This document shows, one piece after another, positions 32,061 to 43,579 of a stretch of 64,000 bases of DNA; position 1 is the first letter of the stretch; every line of letters begins with the position of its first letter. Origin of the DNA: Manis javanica (Eukaryota > Chordata > Mammalia > Pholidota > Manidae); contig NC_133158.1 in NCBI RefSeq assembly GCF_040802235.1, positions 167,001,401-167,065,400 of the forward strand. Reading direction: 5' to 3'. A program made the translations under genes and the position numbers. The notes under the pieces were generated by a model. It did no database searches and had not been told where the DNA came from. It worked only from the letters and a program-made list of their open reading frames with translations.

Positions 32061-34289
32061 GTGGGCTTCGCACGAAGAAAGGGTCAGATAGCTGAATGTG
32101 CAGATGGGAAGAATTCTGGTGCTGATTGAGCTGCTGGGCTTCGGCTACTTTACTGATTACTGAGACTCCATGTTTCTGTGGTGCTGGGAGAAGAGATGAC
32201 CAAATGTTCAGATCATCTCAGTGCTTCAGCTTGAGCACCAGTTTCTCTGTAACTCCCTTTTGCCCCTTCTTCTTACCTCCCACCCTTACTCTCACACTGC
32301 ACACACAAGGACAGGGCAGGGGACCTGCACCACAGCATGGCTTCTGGTAGGAAAGATCTTTAGAAGGACTGGGAGCATCTTTGCTCCTCTTCTAGCTCTG
32401 ACTAGCTCTCTCAGGGAAGAAATAATAGGATAAGTGTTCTCAAAGGAGATGGGCCAGGGCAATCTGTACATCCTGGGGACAGTGAAGGGGCCACACAGGA
32501 CCCTTACCTGTTCCCACCTGACCGTCTGAAGCACATCCTTGCACCTGGATTCCAGGAGTCTGTATTCCTTGGAAGAGCTCCCTTCTGTGCTAGCCACTTT
32601 AGCAACCTGAATATTGCTATCAGATTTCCATGTCTCCAAAGGTGGTGGAGAAACAGTGCATTGGATGTCTGCCTTTCTAAGGAAATTACTACAGTAATAA
32701 AGTAATGCCCTGGGAGAAATTTCATATTTAAAAGCAAAAGTTTGCATGAGCAATTCCTCAGCTCCTTCCGTGGATTCCATTTCAATTGTAGCTATAGTCA
32801 GGGACTTCAGGTCAGAGTGTTTGTGCTTAGAGAGGGGGCCTTAAGTGGTCGGGGCCACCTGCTCCATCAAAGACCCCTGAAAACTAATGATGTCTGAGCC
32901 ACCCACCTCCTTGGCTTTTCTTGATCAGTCCCTGAGGAGTTAGAGAGATGAGAACATACTTCCCACTTTCCAGGGAGGCCTGGAGGATGGTGGGGTTAGT
33001 TCTTCTTTGCTGATGCCCTAAGACGTGGATGCACAAGCAGCTCCCTCCCTCCCTCTGCCTCAGTTTACCCATTGTTGACTCAGACTAAGGATGGGTCATT
33101 ATGGTGGAAAGGGTAGCAGGGTGTCAGGGAGTAGAAGCAGTAGTCGAAGTAGAAGGCTTGATAATTACAGATAAAGTACAATCTGGGATGTGGTGACCCC
33201 ACAACTAATTGTGGGTGGATCCTCATATGCTAAGAGGAGGTTCTGCAGGGGCAGCATGGCACCCCATTTTTGATCATTGGGGATGAGTGAGGGTGAGCCT
33301 GGTTGGTGTCAAGGAGGGCTTAGCCTAGTGCCCTTCACAAGGGAGACTCTGCTTAGGGCCCTCCCACTGACCAGCAGCAGGCCCAGGCCTGCGTAGTGGT
33401 GTAGGCAGCATCAGCTGCACTCATGGGCCTGTGTAGAACCATCTGTCAGGTGCCACTCAGGGCACCTAGCTGGTAAGTTTGTCTCTCGCTTAGTGAATGA
33501 GAAGGTTTCATTTTCACAGCCTAGGAAACCTTCTTCACCTGCTCCCTCCCTCCCCAGGCAGCATGGAGTGTTACTCAGGAGAGTACCCCAAGCTGATCAT
33601 CTGGGGGCCCTTCACCACACTGTAATGACTCTGCTGATGACTGGGGCTTTAGAACAGTCCATTTACTGAAGGGGGAAAAGGTGAGGAAGAAGCAGGCCCT
33701 GCTTCCCCCTCTGTCACCAGAAGAGATGTTCCTCCAGCTCAGGTGAAATCCCATCAGCAGCAGACACCACCATTAGCAAATGCTCAAAGAGGCTGCTCTG
33801 CTGCTGCAGAAGGTCGCCCCAGACTTGTCTGTAGCAGTACTGGGCCACCGAGGAAGTGTGCAGGAAATTTCCTGAGAATTAGCAGGACTCATTTCTGCCC
33901 GCAGATTGCACCTGAGGCCCTGTGTCTCTCCTCTCTCCCCTCCTACCTCCTGGCAGCAAGTGACAAAATGACTGATTTGAATTTAACCTCCTTGCTCTGC
34001 CTCTCCATCCCCCAGTAGAGGTGATAATGAGCAGAGAAATGGGCAGACGCAGGCGGCTGGCAGGGGAGGGGCCAGGTGAGGGGAGCAGTGACCCCAAGCT
34101 GTAGCCTAGCACTAGCTCCTGAGGTCCCTGGGACTGCTTCTGGGGCTGCTTAAGCTCCAGGGAGCAGAAAAGGGGTCCGACTCATTCCCATGGCCCCATC
34201 ATGTTGGGAGCAGAACTGGAGAATGGTTTAGGGGAGGGAAGAGACTCCAGAAATCCTGTAGCCTGGCAGAGCTACAATCAGGACTAAAC
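32061..34289. other. Unique sequence, no gene recognised
   Basis: A 162-codon minus-strand ORF at 32292-32780 is the longest here. It has no recognisable domain and no exon-like boundaries, so I treat it as chance. Confidence 0.35.
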
Positions 34290-34500
34290 TAAGCTCCCAT
34301 CCACCCACTGAGCATTTGCCATGTGCAGGTCCCTGTATATATATATTGATCCCACACCCTTGAATACTATTCATTCTACCATTTGACAGGTGAGGAAGCT
34401 GAGGCTTTGAGAGGTTGTTACTGATGCAGGAGCTAAGATTCAAACTGGAGTTTTGATGAATTGGGCAACTCCCCAGGCTTCTGCCTCCCAGTTCAGCACC
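34290..34500 (-). repeat. MIR fragment
   Basis: 'gagcatttgccatgtgcagg', 'attctaccatttgacaggtg', 'aggaagctgaggctttgaga' and 'gagctaagattcaaactgga' match reverse MIR in order. Confidence 0.65.
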
Positions 34501-35320
34501 TTTTCCATTTAACATTGTTTATTCATGAACTAAAGCAGGGAGCAATTATTAAGCATCAGTTGTTTATTTAATGTCCTGCCAGGTGTTATCAAAGGTACTG
34601 GGCATTTCAGCTGCGGGTCTCAGTGCTCATATCCCTGTGGCCAGGCTCTCCTTTCCCACCCTGCAATTGCCCCACCTGTGTCTGCAGCTGGGAGAAAACC
34701 TTTTTCTTTGTTTGCATTTTCTTGCCTGCCTGCATGTTGCCTTTGTTGTGTGCCCTCCTGAGTCAGACCCCCACTGTGGTCGTTATTGGTCTTCTTTCTG
34801 CTGCCTGTCCTTTGGCTCTCCTTTGTGATAAGCTGTCTTTCTTAGATGGTTGCAGTGTGGAACCTGTGCCTGGCTTTTGGTGGTGAGGGCGTGTGGGGGG
34901 AGCATGGTCACTGTGGCCCCCCTGGAGCTCCTTCCATAGGCCCACCTTCCAGAGGAAGGGCCAACTGTGGGTGTTCACCTTTGGGGACCTCCCTGGCTTC
35001 TGCCTTGTGGACCCTCCTCTGCATGGGGCTGTGTTGCTCCACCCACCTGTCCAGGTACAGACACCGTGAAGTCAGAGGAGGACACTGAGATTTAGCATAG
35101 AAGGACCTGTGGGAAGATGGAGAGGAGAGAAACCCTAGTTTCAGTGGCCAATGACCGGTCCCCCTTCGGGCTGTGACTGTGGAAAGGAATGAACAGGAGA
35201 GCTGGGAATAATTGCAAGCCGCTTCATTGACAGGGGCAGCAGAGAAAACGCCTTATCTCTAAGAGGCAGCTGGGCCCTGCAGTTAATTGTTCTGTTGTTT
35301 TCCTCTTACTATTTTTCCAG
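34501..35320. other. Unique sequence ending in a strong polypyrimidine tract
   Basis: No gene is supported. The last 30 bases ('tgttttcctcttactatttt', then 'tccag') form a textbook splice-acceptor-like tract ending at 35320. Confidence 0.35.
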
Positions 35321-35381
35321 CATATCAAGGTAGGACCTTTGCCCTTGGCTTTCTCATTGATGCTGGTGCTGGAATTGGCTG
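35321..35381 (+). other. Candidate 61-nt exon (unproven)
   Basis: Bounded on the left by a strong acceptor (polypyrimidine tract then CAG ending at 35320) and on the right by a strong donor (GGCTG|GTGAGT at 35381/35382). Joined to the phase-1 exon ending at 26816, the frame would be open throughout, beginning AYQGRTFALGFL. A second frame is open as well, and one frame is closed by TAG. The peptide matches nothing I recognise. Strong pseudo-exons of this size occur by chance in introns, so this is only a candidate. Confidence 0.2.
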
Positions 35382-35866
35382 GTGAGTTTGAAGTGAGGAG
35401 GGATTAGGGGAGGAGCCTTAGTAGAGAGGGGTAAAAGGGAAGCCCACCCAGAGATGCTCTCAGCCCCTTTGACAATGCATCCCAGTGGTCTGGGTGGTGG
35501 AGCACAGGGCAATACGCTTCGGGGCAAGGAAGAGGGTCTCAGTATCATCAGAAAATCCACTGAGTTTCAGGCAAGTGCCCAGGGGCCTGTGTTGGACCTT
35601 GTACAGACCATACTGTGGGTGTCAGACCATACCCTGGTGCCTGTGTTACCCTGACCACTACATGTGTGAGTCTCGTCCAGCACATTCAGGACTGATGCAA
35701 GACCCTTCACAGTCTGGGTCCTCCTTTCCTCCCCTCCTCCCACCCAGCAGCACCTCCTGCTGCTCCTCCTTTCCCTGCTCCGCACCAGCACAGATGCGCA
35801 CACACTACACAGGTACACACACCCTGGGCATCCTCTTCTCTTTTGCCCCATCTGTGCAGAGACCCA
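35382..35866. other. Unique sequence
   Basis: No supported feature. ORFs at 35485-35871 plus and 35567-35952 minus overlap each other and are low-complexity. Confidence 0.3.
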
Positions 35867-36235
35867 AATGAACCTTCTGCTGTCACATGCCTCTGGATCT
35901 GTGCCTGCTTGCTCTGCCTTTGCTGTAGTTCTCGCTGATCTTTTCTTGGCAAAGTCTAACTTATTCTTTAGAATTTACCACAGTGGTCACCTTCTCCTGG
36001 AAGCCTTCCTCCCAGCCCCAGGCTGGACAGGGTGGCCTGCTGGTCCCACAACAGTTGCCTCTGCTGCCTTCTGTGGGAGGGAACACATTCCATACTGGTC
36101 AATAGGTTTCTCTGGATACCCCAAAGCAATGTGAACCCCTAAAATGTGGGGCTCTATATCTTAATAGTTGTGATATCCCCAGCGTGGGACAAATAGGTAG
36201 TGTCAGTTAGTGTGTATTATATTAATGAATAAAAA
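35867..36235 (+). repeat. L2 fragment
   Basis: 'tggtcaccttctcctggaag', 'ccttcctcccagccccaggc', and near the end 'ttgtgatatccccagcgtgg' with 'ttaatgaataaa' follow the order of the plus-strand L2 3' region. Confidence 0.55.
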
Positions 36236-36279
36236 GAAAAGATCAACAGGGCACTTAAAAACATGAAATCACATCATCC

Positions 36280-36785
36280 TATGTGGCAGCTTAAAATATG
36301 TCTACAAATTTTTGGATACTTTTCTTGTTAAAATATAAAGCCTAATTCCTCTCCCCTTAAATAGGGCTGGTCTTCTGATTCACTTTAAGGATTAGAATAT
36401 AGCAGAAGTAAGTCTGTGTAACTTTGGAGGTGTGAGCATAGTAGACTTTACAACTTCTACCGGGCCCTCTGACTCCTGGGATGCTTGCCTTTATGACCCA
36501 GCCACCAAACAGTGAGGAAACCCAAGTGACATGTGTAGATGTTCTAGCCACAGCCCCATCTCAGGTCCCAGCATCAAATGCCAGACATCTGATAGAGTGA
36601 GTCTTTAAATGGTTGCAGCCAACATCCTTCCAGCCATCCCTGCTGACTCTAAGTGGAAAGAGACAGGTTTTCCTCACTGAGTCCTGTCCAAATTACAGAT
36701 TCATGAACAAAACAAATGTCATCATTTAAAACTATTAAATTCTGAGTTGGTCTTTATATAACAATTGATAACTGAAATATCCTAG
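36280..36785 (-). repeat. MaLR-type LTR
   Basis: Blocks such as 'ataaagcctaattcctctcc', 'ctggtcttctgattcacttt', 'agaatatagcagaagtaag', 'ccgggccctctgactcctgg', 'accaaacagtgaggaaaccc' and a terminal 'aacaattgataactgaaata' fit a mid-aged MLT1-type LTR in reverse orientation, about 500 bp. Confidence 0.6.
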
Positions 36786-36858
36786 GATAAATAGTAGAAG
36801 AAAAATGGTTTGGAGAGGACTAAGGAGGAAACTGGGGAGGAGGGACATATGGTATCTT

Positions 36859-37200
36859 ATTCATTCAACATCTAACAAATATTTATTAACCTCCTACTAT
36901 GTGCCAGGTACATAAACAGATAATTTTATTTTCCAGCCCTTGGGAGCATCTTAGTTGAGGTGGAGGTGGTGGGCAGTCATTAAGAAGACAAATATTATAG
37001 ATCATAAATTCAAGAAAGAGCACAGGGTGATGAAATTGAGTGTGATGGGTGCAGGCTGGAGCACCGTAAAATGAGGGGAGAGGATGGGGAAGGGAAGGCC
37101 TCTCTCTGAGTATGTGAATAGTGGTCTTCCAAGCTGACCTAGCTTTACTTTGCATGGGTGATAGGTTTGGCTCGATTATGAAATTCTTTCCAGCCAAGCT
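36859..37200 (-). repeat. L2 fragment
   Basis: 'tcattcaacatctaacaaat', 'atttattaacctcctactat', 'gtgccaggtacataaacaga', and 'gaaggcctctctctgagtat' match reverse L2. Confidence 0.65.
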
Positions 37201-37364
37201 GAACCAAGATGGAATAGGCTGCCTTGTGAGATGATACAGCGCCATTCTAGGGTATCCAAGTGGGGCTAAGCCACTCCTAGACTCGAGAGCCCAAATTCTA
37301 CAAGAGGCAAATGGGGAGTGAGAGCAGAGAGACAGAACTGACAGCATTGCTTAGGAGCCACCAG

Positions 37365-37620
37365 TTTCATGAATACTCATACAGAACACATTTATTGAGC
37401 ATCCACACAGGAAACACTATATTTGAAACTGAAAACATGAAGGTAAAGAAGACAGCCTTTCCTTCAAGGAGCTCACAGATTTACAGACTGGTGGGGGAGA
37501 CAGAGCCATGCAAACTACAAGCTGTAACAGGACATACGATGGAAGCTGATATATGTGGTGTGATAGTTACTTCAGCTGCTTGGAGAAACCAAATGAAAGG
37601 GTCAGACTTCAAATGAGAAT
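37365..37620 (-). repeat. L2 fragment
   Basis: 'acacatttattgagcatcca', 'cctttccttcaaggagctca', 'cagactggtgggggagacag' and 'aactacaagctgtaacagga' match a second reverse L2, about 500 bp from the previous one. They may be separate insertions because both contain the 3' terminal block. Confidence 0.6.
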
Positions 37621-40189
37621 GATTTGAGGAAGGAGTGTGTGTGCATATGTGCCAGAGAAACAGGAATGGAGACACGGTGAGACTCTCTGGAGGATAGGCA
37701 AACATTTGGCAGGTAGAGATGGGAGTGGGTAGGAGTGAGAGAGGAAGACTGATACTCATGCCCACTCTCTGTCTCATGAAGGTCGGCATTCAGAGCCCCC
37801 GGTCAGGGCTTTACCTCTGTTATTCGCCATATCTTTGGTTGTAGAGACTGATGTTCAACTCATGCTGGAGGAAAGCAAAGAGTAGGGGATGATTACTGGT
37901 ACTAGTAACTAGGTAGCTTAGAGCTTAGGTTATGATTGTATCTGGGACACCAGTGCTGTCTCAGGACTCAGTCTCCCTTTTCTTTCATTCCTTAGCTCTA
38001 TGTCTGTCAGCCAAGGTCCGAGCAGAAATTGGTTAATCGGGTAGAGTTTAATGAAGGCACTCTTTACAGAGGAATGAACAGGATTAAAGGGACCCATAAA
38101 GATGGGGAAGCAGCCAGGGGCTGGCCCTGGTGGGAAGCCGTGACTCCTGAGTGGGAGGGAATGGCACTGTCAGGACTTGGCAGGGCTGTAGCATGGGAGA
38201 GGGCTCCCCGAAAGAAGCTGTAGATATAGGCAGGGAAAAGCGGCTGCTGCCCAAGCCACGTCTAGGGGGTCTGGGAGGGGCATCATATTCCCTGAACCCG
38301 GGCTCTTAGACTTTCTCCCAGGACGCCCACTGGATGAACTCAGCAAGAAGGCAGAGGGCTGGAAACCTAGTTCAGGGAGGCCAGTCTTCTGAGGCTTGGA
38401 AGAGGATAACGAAAGGCAGAGAATGGATCTGGTGGGGCAGTGGAGGATAATCAGCCAGAGTCATTTACGTTGACCTCATCCTCAGGCAGGCTCTCCCATG
38501 AGGTGGTCATGTGGCCGTTGGCAGTTCAGACTCACAGCTGCTGGAAACTTCCACAGAAAGATAAATCTCACTCCCAATGGCCCTAGCAAAAGCCCTGGAA
38601 TTTTTGTCTCCTTGGCCTGCTTTGAATCCTAACTAAGCCTCTCCGTGAATCAGTCTCTGTCACCAGAATAATGGAATGCATGCATCGGCCAGGCTTGGGG
38701 CATACACCTACCCATCCCTTCCGCTAGAGGGACAGGGCAGCCCAGATCCCCCTGAGCCACCTGACCTGAGATGGGGGAGGGCTGGCCCCCCACGAAAGTC
38801 TCAAGGCACTGTTACCAGAAGCACCAGGAGTGGGTGCAGGGCAGGCGACAGTATGCCAAGCCCATTCACCCTGGCTGCATAACTGAATCAGGGAACACAA
38901 TGGAGAGCTGGTGTGTGCAGTGAAGGGAAGAACGTGGACTCTGGGGGACAGGACGAGGGGGCTGTGTCTGGGATGGTCATGGCTAAAAATAGGGGAAAAA
39001 TAGGCTAAAAATGCCTGGAAAACTGAAGGTGATAGAAAGAAAACAACAACCCAGGGAGGGGGAGCTGGAAATGGCTGGGCAGGTTTCTTTCTTGCTGAGG
39101 GTGTTCTCTGTATTCCTGAGCAGCATGAGTGAACTCAAGAGTGGCGAACAGGCAGACAGCAGGGGTGTTTGGCTAAAGGTAAAGTGATTTTAAGACTGGG
39201 GTATCTCCACCCCCATCTGAAGGAGGAGGGTTCATATTTGGGGCTAGATGAAAAGATGATGATTGAGGGGCCATACTTCTTACTGTGACTCTTTGGGCTC
39301 AGCCTAGATATCAGAACATCTTAACCTACCCATTGCATTTAAATCGGATACCCAGTGGAAAGCAAGAATGAAGGAGACGCAGACTTGTAGGTACAATGTG
39401 ATGGCTCATTTTTCTCCTTTATCGCCATTATCGGTCATGGCTTAGTCTCCCCTGGAATTTCCATTTTGCATCAGTTGAATATTTATTCAGCTTTCTGTGT
39501 ACTTTTGTCTAGGTTTTGAGACTTGTAAAAATATGGCAGGTCTTCAACGTACTTTGCAGACTTCTTCCTTCGTACTTTAGATGTCTTTCTCTTTTGAGAG
39601 AGAGTATCTAAAATCTGCTTAGAGTTCATCAGAGGAAGACTCCATTTGCCCTTCCAAGTTCCCTGCTCTCGGATCCAACTTTCCTCTACTTTCCCAGCCA
39701 AGGAGAAAAAGAACAGTTTTTTTTTTTTACACAGTAGCACAATGCTGCTGCTCGGCATGAAAACCTATGGTTTTCTTTTTCTAATCAGAAGAAAGTAATT
39801 TTCCTTTCACTCACCTGACTAACTTGTTCAAAGCATCCCCTCACCACCCTTTCCTGATATCTTGCTGCTAAGTATTTGCCAATTCATTTGCATCTCAATG
39901 GTTCCTTAGCAACTATCATACCCTCAGGATTAGGTACAGAGCTGCTCTCTGACACAGACTGCCAGGGCTACATGGCCCTCTTTTATGGTGCCTGAGTTAC
40001 CAAACCAAGCCCTGCCAACACGCTTACTCACAACATCTCACTGGTTCTGAATGACAGTGTGGTTCCTGCTTACCTTATCTGAGCATGCAGATTCCTAAGC
40101 GACCCTTGCACTGAAATGCTCCAAATCTATTGGTTCATGATAACTGTCCTCTGATACATGTCTTCAGAAAGAGATCACAGAACTCAGCA
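37621..40189. other. Unique sequence, no gene recognised
   Basis: No repeat, exon or promoter signal is supported. A run of T residues lies at 39718-39728. Confidence 0.35.
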
Positions 40190-40290
40190 TTGGAGGAGAG
40201 GCCTTTCTCCAGACAGGCGGTGAATTAGTCCATTTCGTAGACCTGGCAGCTGAGGCTCTGAGAGGCAAAATGAGAGCCCCGAGGCGGGGC
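40190..40290 (-). repeat. MIR-like fragment
   Basis: 'agtccatttcgtagacctgg' followed by 'cagctgaggctctgagaggc' resembles the reverse MIR core. Short and diverged. Confidence 0.4.
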
Positions 40291-42009
40291 AGGCAGAGGC
40301 AAGAGGGGAGCTCAGGCATGGCTGCCACCTAGTCTTCACTCCACTCCCACTTTCTGTGTCCTGAAACGAGTGACTCCCGTCTGCCAACAGTCTGAGCTTT
40401 CAAAATAAATTTAAAGAGTTTTTCTTTTTTTGAACCTAGATAGACAACTCTATTCGTCTGAGATCCTAAGAAATGTCACATCTCCCCTAACAAGAGAAAG
40501 TAATTGTCCAAGGGCACATGCTGAATACTTGTATCACAGAGTTTCTCTAGTCCTGGCAGTTGATATTCTTCCCATCCTTGGGGGCATAGCCCTGGAGAGC
40601 GTGTGAGGAGAGACGGAAAGCCCGGCTGTGTGTGTGTTTGTGTGTACACTTGGGTGTGTGTTTATGATGCAGGTAGACAGCAGTACCAGACCATTTAGCA
40701 GATGAGTATTCTGCCCTGAGTAGGTAGGCCTGCCTTTGTGACAGCACTGGGGCTCCGCCACCAGGGCTCACTGGCAGGGAACAGCCTGGCAAATGGAAGG
40801 CGCTCTTCAGGAAAGGATAATAAGAACAAAGCTCATTCTACGATGGGGCTGACCTTTGCAACTTCCACTTCATGTTGTTATTAAATATCTGGAAAAGACT
40901 GAAGGAACAATTATAGTTTTGTCATAATGTGTAAGTGCACAAAACAAGCCGTTCCCAAGGAGGCAGTGGTTCTCCTGAGCTTGACAAAAGCAGGAACTCA
41001 GCGACAGCATAGAATTTCTTATCGGTAAGGTGTCTGCATTGCTCAACTACAGCAGAAAACCTCAAAGGTGTGGCTTGAGTTCTGCCATCAAGGGCTCCAC
41101 AAAGCTAAGATGTGGGAGAGGAAAGGAGTGGAGTCTCTGGATTCCTGTTTGTCTTCCTGTAGGCCTCAGGGAGAATCCTGTTTTTGGCCTCTTGATAGCC
41201 TGGGCTTCACTGGGTGCTGGCCCCTGGCCTCCATGAGTTTGCTGAGTTGAGTTGATATAAAGGCTGGCTTCCCATGAACGAGTGTCCTGTAAGGAAGGAT
41301 CCCAGGTGGCCGCTGCCTTCTCCACAAGTCCCCCCACCTGACCGTGCCCGCCATACTATGCCACCTAACTGTGCTGGTGACCAGGCCTCACCACATAGCC
41401 TGTCAGGTGGGAATCCCACTTGGGCCTAGAGGCTGGTCCTGGGCTGTCACGGCTCCATCATGGAGTTCTGCATCTAAACTAGTTTCTCAACCTTACTCTT
41501 GTTCTTGCCCCGTAAGGACCCCTTTTAGACATTTCTTTCCTGACCACCTCATACCCGGTGAAATGTTAACACCGCAGGTATAGTGTACATCTGTTTATAT
41601 ACCGAGGCCCTCTGAAGGGCCACAAACCACTGAAACATCTAAGATCAAGAATCGTTTCCCCAAGCATCAGTTTTTAGCCCTGCTCAGAGAACGTGATCTG
41701 TAAGTAAGCCTGGCAGGGCATTAGCCAGCCCTCAGCTCAGTCAGTGTGGCTTCAGGCTGTCCATTTTTCCATGTAACTTTTCCCAGTGTGGCACCCACCA
41801 GTGGGAAAAGATGTCCACATTGGCTGCTTCAGGAGGTCCCCTGCTGGCCAGTGTTAGCCTTTAGCTGTTGGGTCCTGGGGCACAGGAGTAACCAGAAGCC
41901 TTGGGCAGTGGTGATTTGCCAACAGATGTGGAAGTATTTCAGCATTTTACAAGTGTGGCTTTGCCAGCCTTTGCTTACTCAATGGTAGCCCTTAGTTCAC
42001 TGAAAATGA
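40291..42009. other. Unique sequence with a TG-rich tract
   Basis: A degenerate (TG)n tract lies at about 40625-40668. Otherwise only chance ORFs are visible, such as 41062-41419 minus and 41746-41988 plus. Confidence 0.35.
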
Positions 42010-42840
42010 GTCTAGGTCTCTTTTTTTAACTAAATAAACTTTCTTGAGGCATAATTTACATGCAATAAAATTCACCAATTTTAAGTGTAGAAGTCCATGA
42101 AACCTGCCAAGTGAATGGAGCCAGGCAGCCAGCCTGCAGACATGGTGCAGAGCACTTTCGTCACACTCGCATTCTGCCCTGCCACTCTCTCCCTCCACTC
42201 CTGGCCTCCACCAGCCACAGAGCTCATTTCTGATGGTCTTTTCTAGAATTTCATGTAAGTGGAATCGTAGTGTAAGCAGTCATTTTCTGTTTGGCTTCAT
42301 TCACTTAGCATAATGCATTTGGGGTTCATCTGTGTTGTTGCGTGTGTCAGTGGTGCCTTCCTTTTTTATTGTTGAATGGTATTCCATTGCATAGATACAC
42401 CATTTTGGTCTATCCATTCAATACTTGATGGACATTTCCTTCTAGTTTCTAGTAGTTGGGATTTTATGAATAAAGCTACTGTGAAGATCTGAGTGCATGT
42501 CTTTGTGTGGACACAGAATGAAAAATAGGTTTTTACTTCTCTTGGTTGAACACCTAAGAGTGGAATCATGGGATAATATGCTAAGTGTAAGTTTAACTTC
42601 ATAAGAGACTACCAGTGTGTTTTCTGAAGGGGCTGTACCTCCTTGCAATCCCACCAGCAGTGTATGAGAATCCTAACTGCTGCCCATCCTCACCAATAGT
42701 TGGTATTGTCAATCTTTTTAATTTTAACAAATCTTGTGGGTATATGATGGTATCTCGTGGTTTTCATTTGTGTCTCTCTAATGAGGAATGGTGTGCTTTT
42801 CATGTGCTTCCTAGTCATGCACTGAATTCATATATTCTTT
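42010..42840 (-). repeat. Old L1M, part left of the young L1
   Basis: Classic reverse L1M 3' UTR series: 'aaactttcttgaggcataat', 'ttcatgtaagtggaatcgta', 'ttggcttcattcacttagca', 'tggtattccattgcatagat', 'gaataaagctactgtgaag', 'gagtggaatcatgggataat' and 'caatcccaccagcagtgtat'. It is interrupted at 42841 and continues at 49255. Confidence 0.85.
42829..42840. repeat. Left target-site duplication of the L1 insertion
   Basis: The 12-mer 'catatattcttt' here is repeated exactly at 49255-49266, bracketing the full-length L1. Length and A/T-rich content fit L1 target-primed reverse transcription. It lies within the older L1M sequence, which resumes on the other side. Confidence 0.9.
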
Positions 42841-43579
42841 TATTTATTATTTATTTATTTATTTTGGTATCATTAATCTACAATTACATGAAGAACATTA
42901 TGTTTACTAGGCTCCCCCCTTCACCAAGTCCCCCCCACATACCCCTTCACAGTCACTGTCCATCTGTGTAGTAAGATGCTGTAAAATCACTGCTTATCTT
43001 CTCTGTGTTGCACAGCCCTCCCCGTGCCCCCCACACACTATACATGCTAATCATAATGCCCTCTTTCTTTTTCCCTGCCCTTATCCCTCCCTTCCCACCC
43101 ATTCTCCCCAGTCCCTTTCCCTTTGGTAACTGTTAGTCCATTCTTAGGCCCTGTGATTCTGCTGCTGTTTTGTTTCTTCAGTTTTCCTTTGTTCTTATAC
43201 TCCACATATGGGTGAAATCCTTTGGTACTTGTCTTTCTCTGCCTGGCTTATTTCACTGAGCATAATACCCTCTAGCTCCACCCATGTTGTTGCGAATGGT
43301 AGGATCTGTTTTTTTCTTATGGCTGAGTTATATTCCATTGTGTATATGTACCACATCTTCTTTATCCATTCATCTACCTATGGACATTAGGGTTGCTTCC
43401 ATATCTTGGCTATTGTAAATAGTGCAGCGATAAACATAGGGGTGCATCTGTCTTTTTCAAATTAGAGTGCTGCATTCTTAGGGTAAATTCCTAGGAGTGG
43501 AATTCCTGGGTCAAAAGGTATTTCTATTTTGAGCATTCTGAGGAACCTCCATACTGCTTTCCACAATGGTTGAACTAAT
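42841..43579 (-). other. L1 3' UTR and A-rich tail
   Basis: Begins with the tail complement 'ttatttattatttatttatt'. The tail is built of AAAT/AAATA units rather than pure A. The adjoining 3' UTR is C-rich on the plus strand ('ccccccacataccccttcac', 'cttatccctcccttcccacc'), so it is a G-rich run on the element's sense strand, as seen in several mammalian L1 families. Confidence 0.75.
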
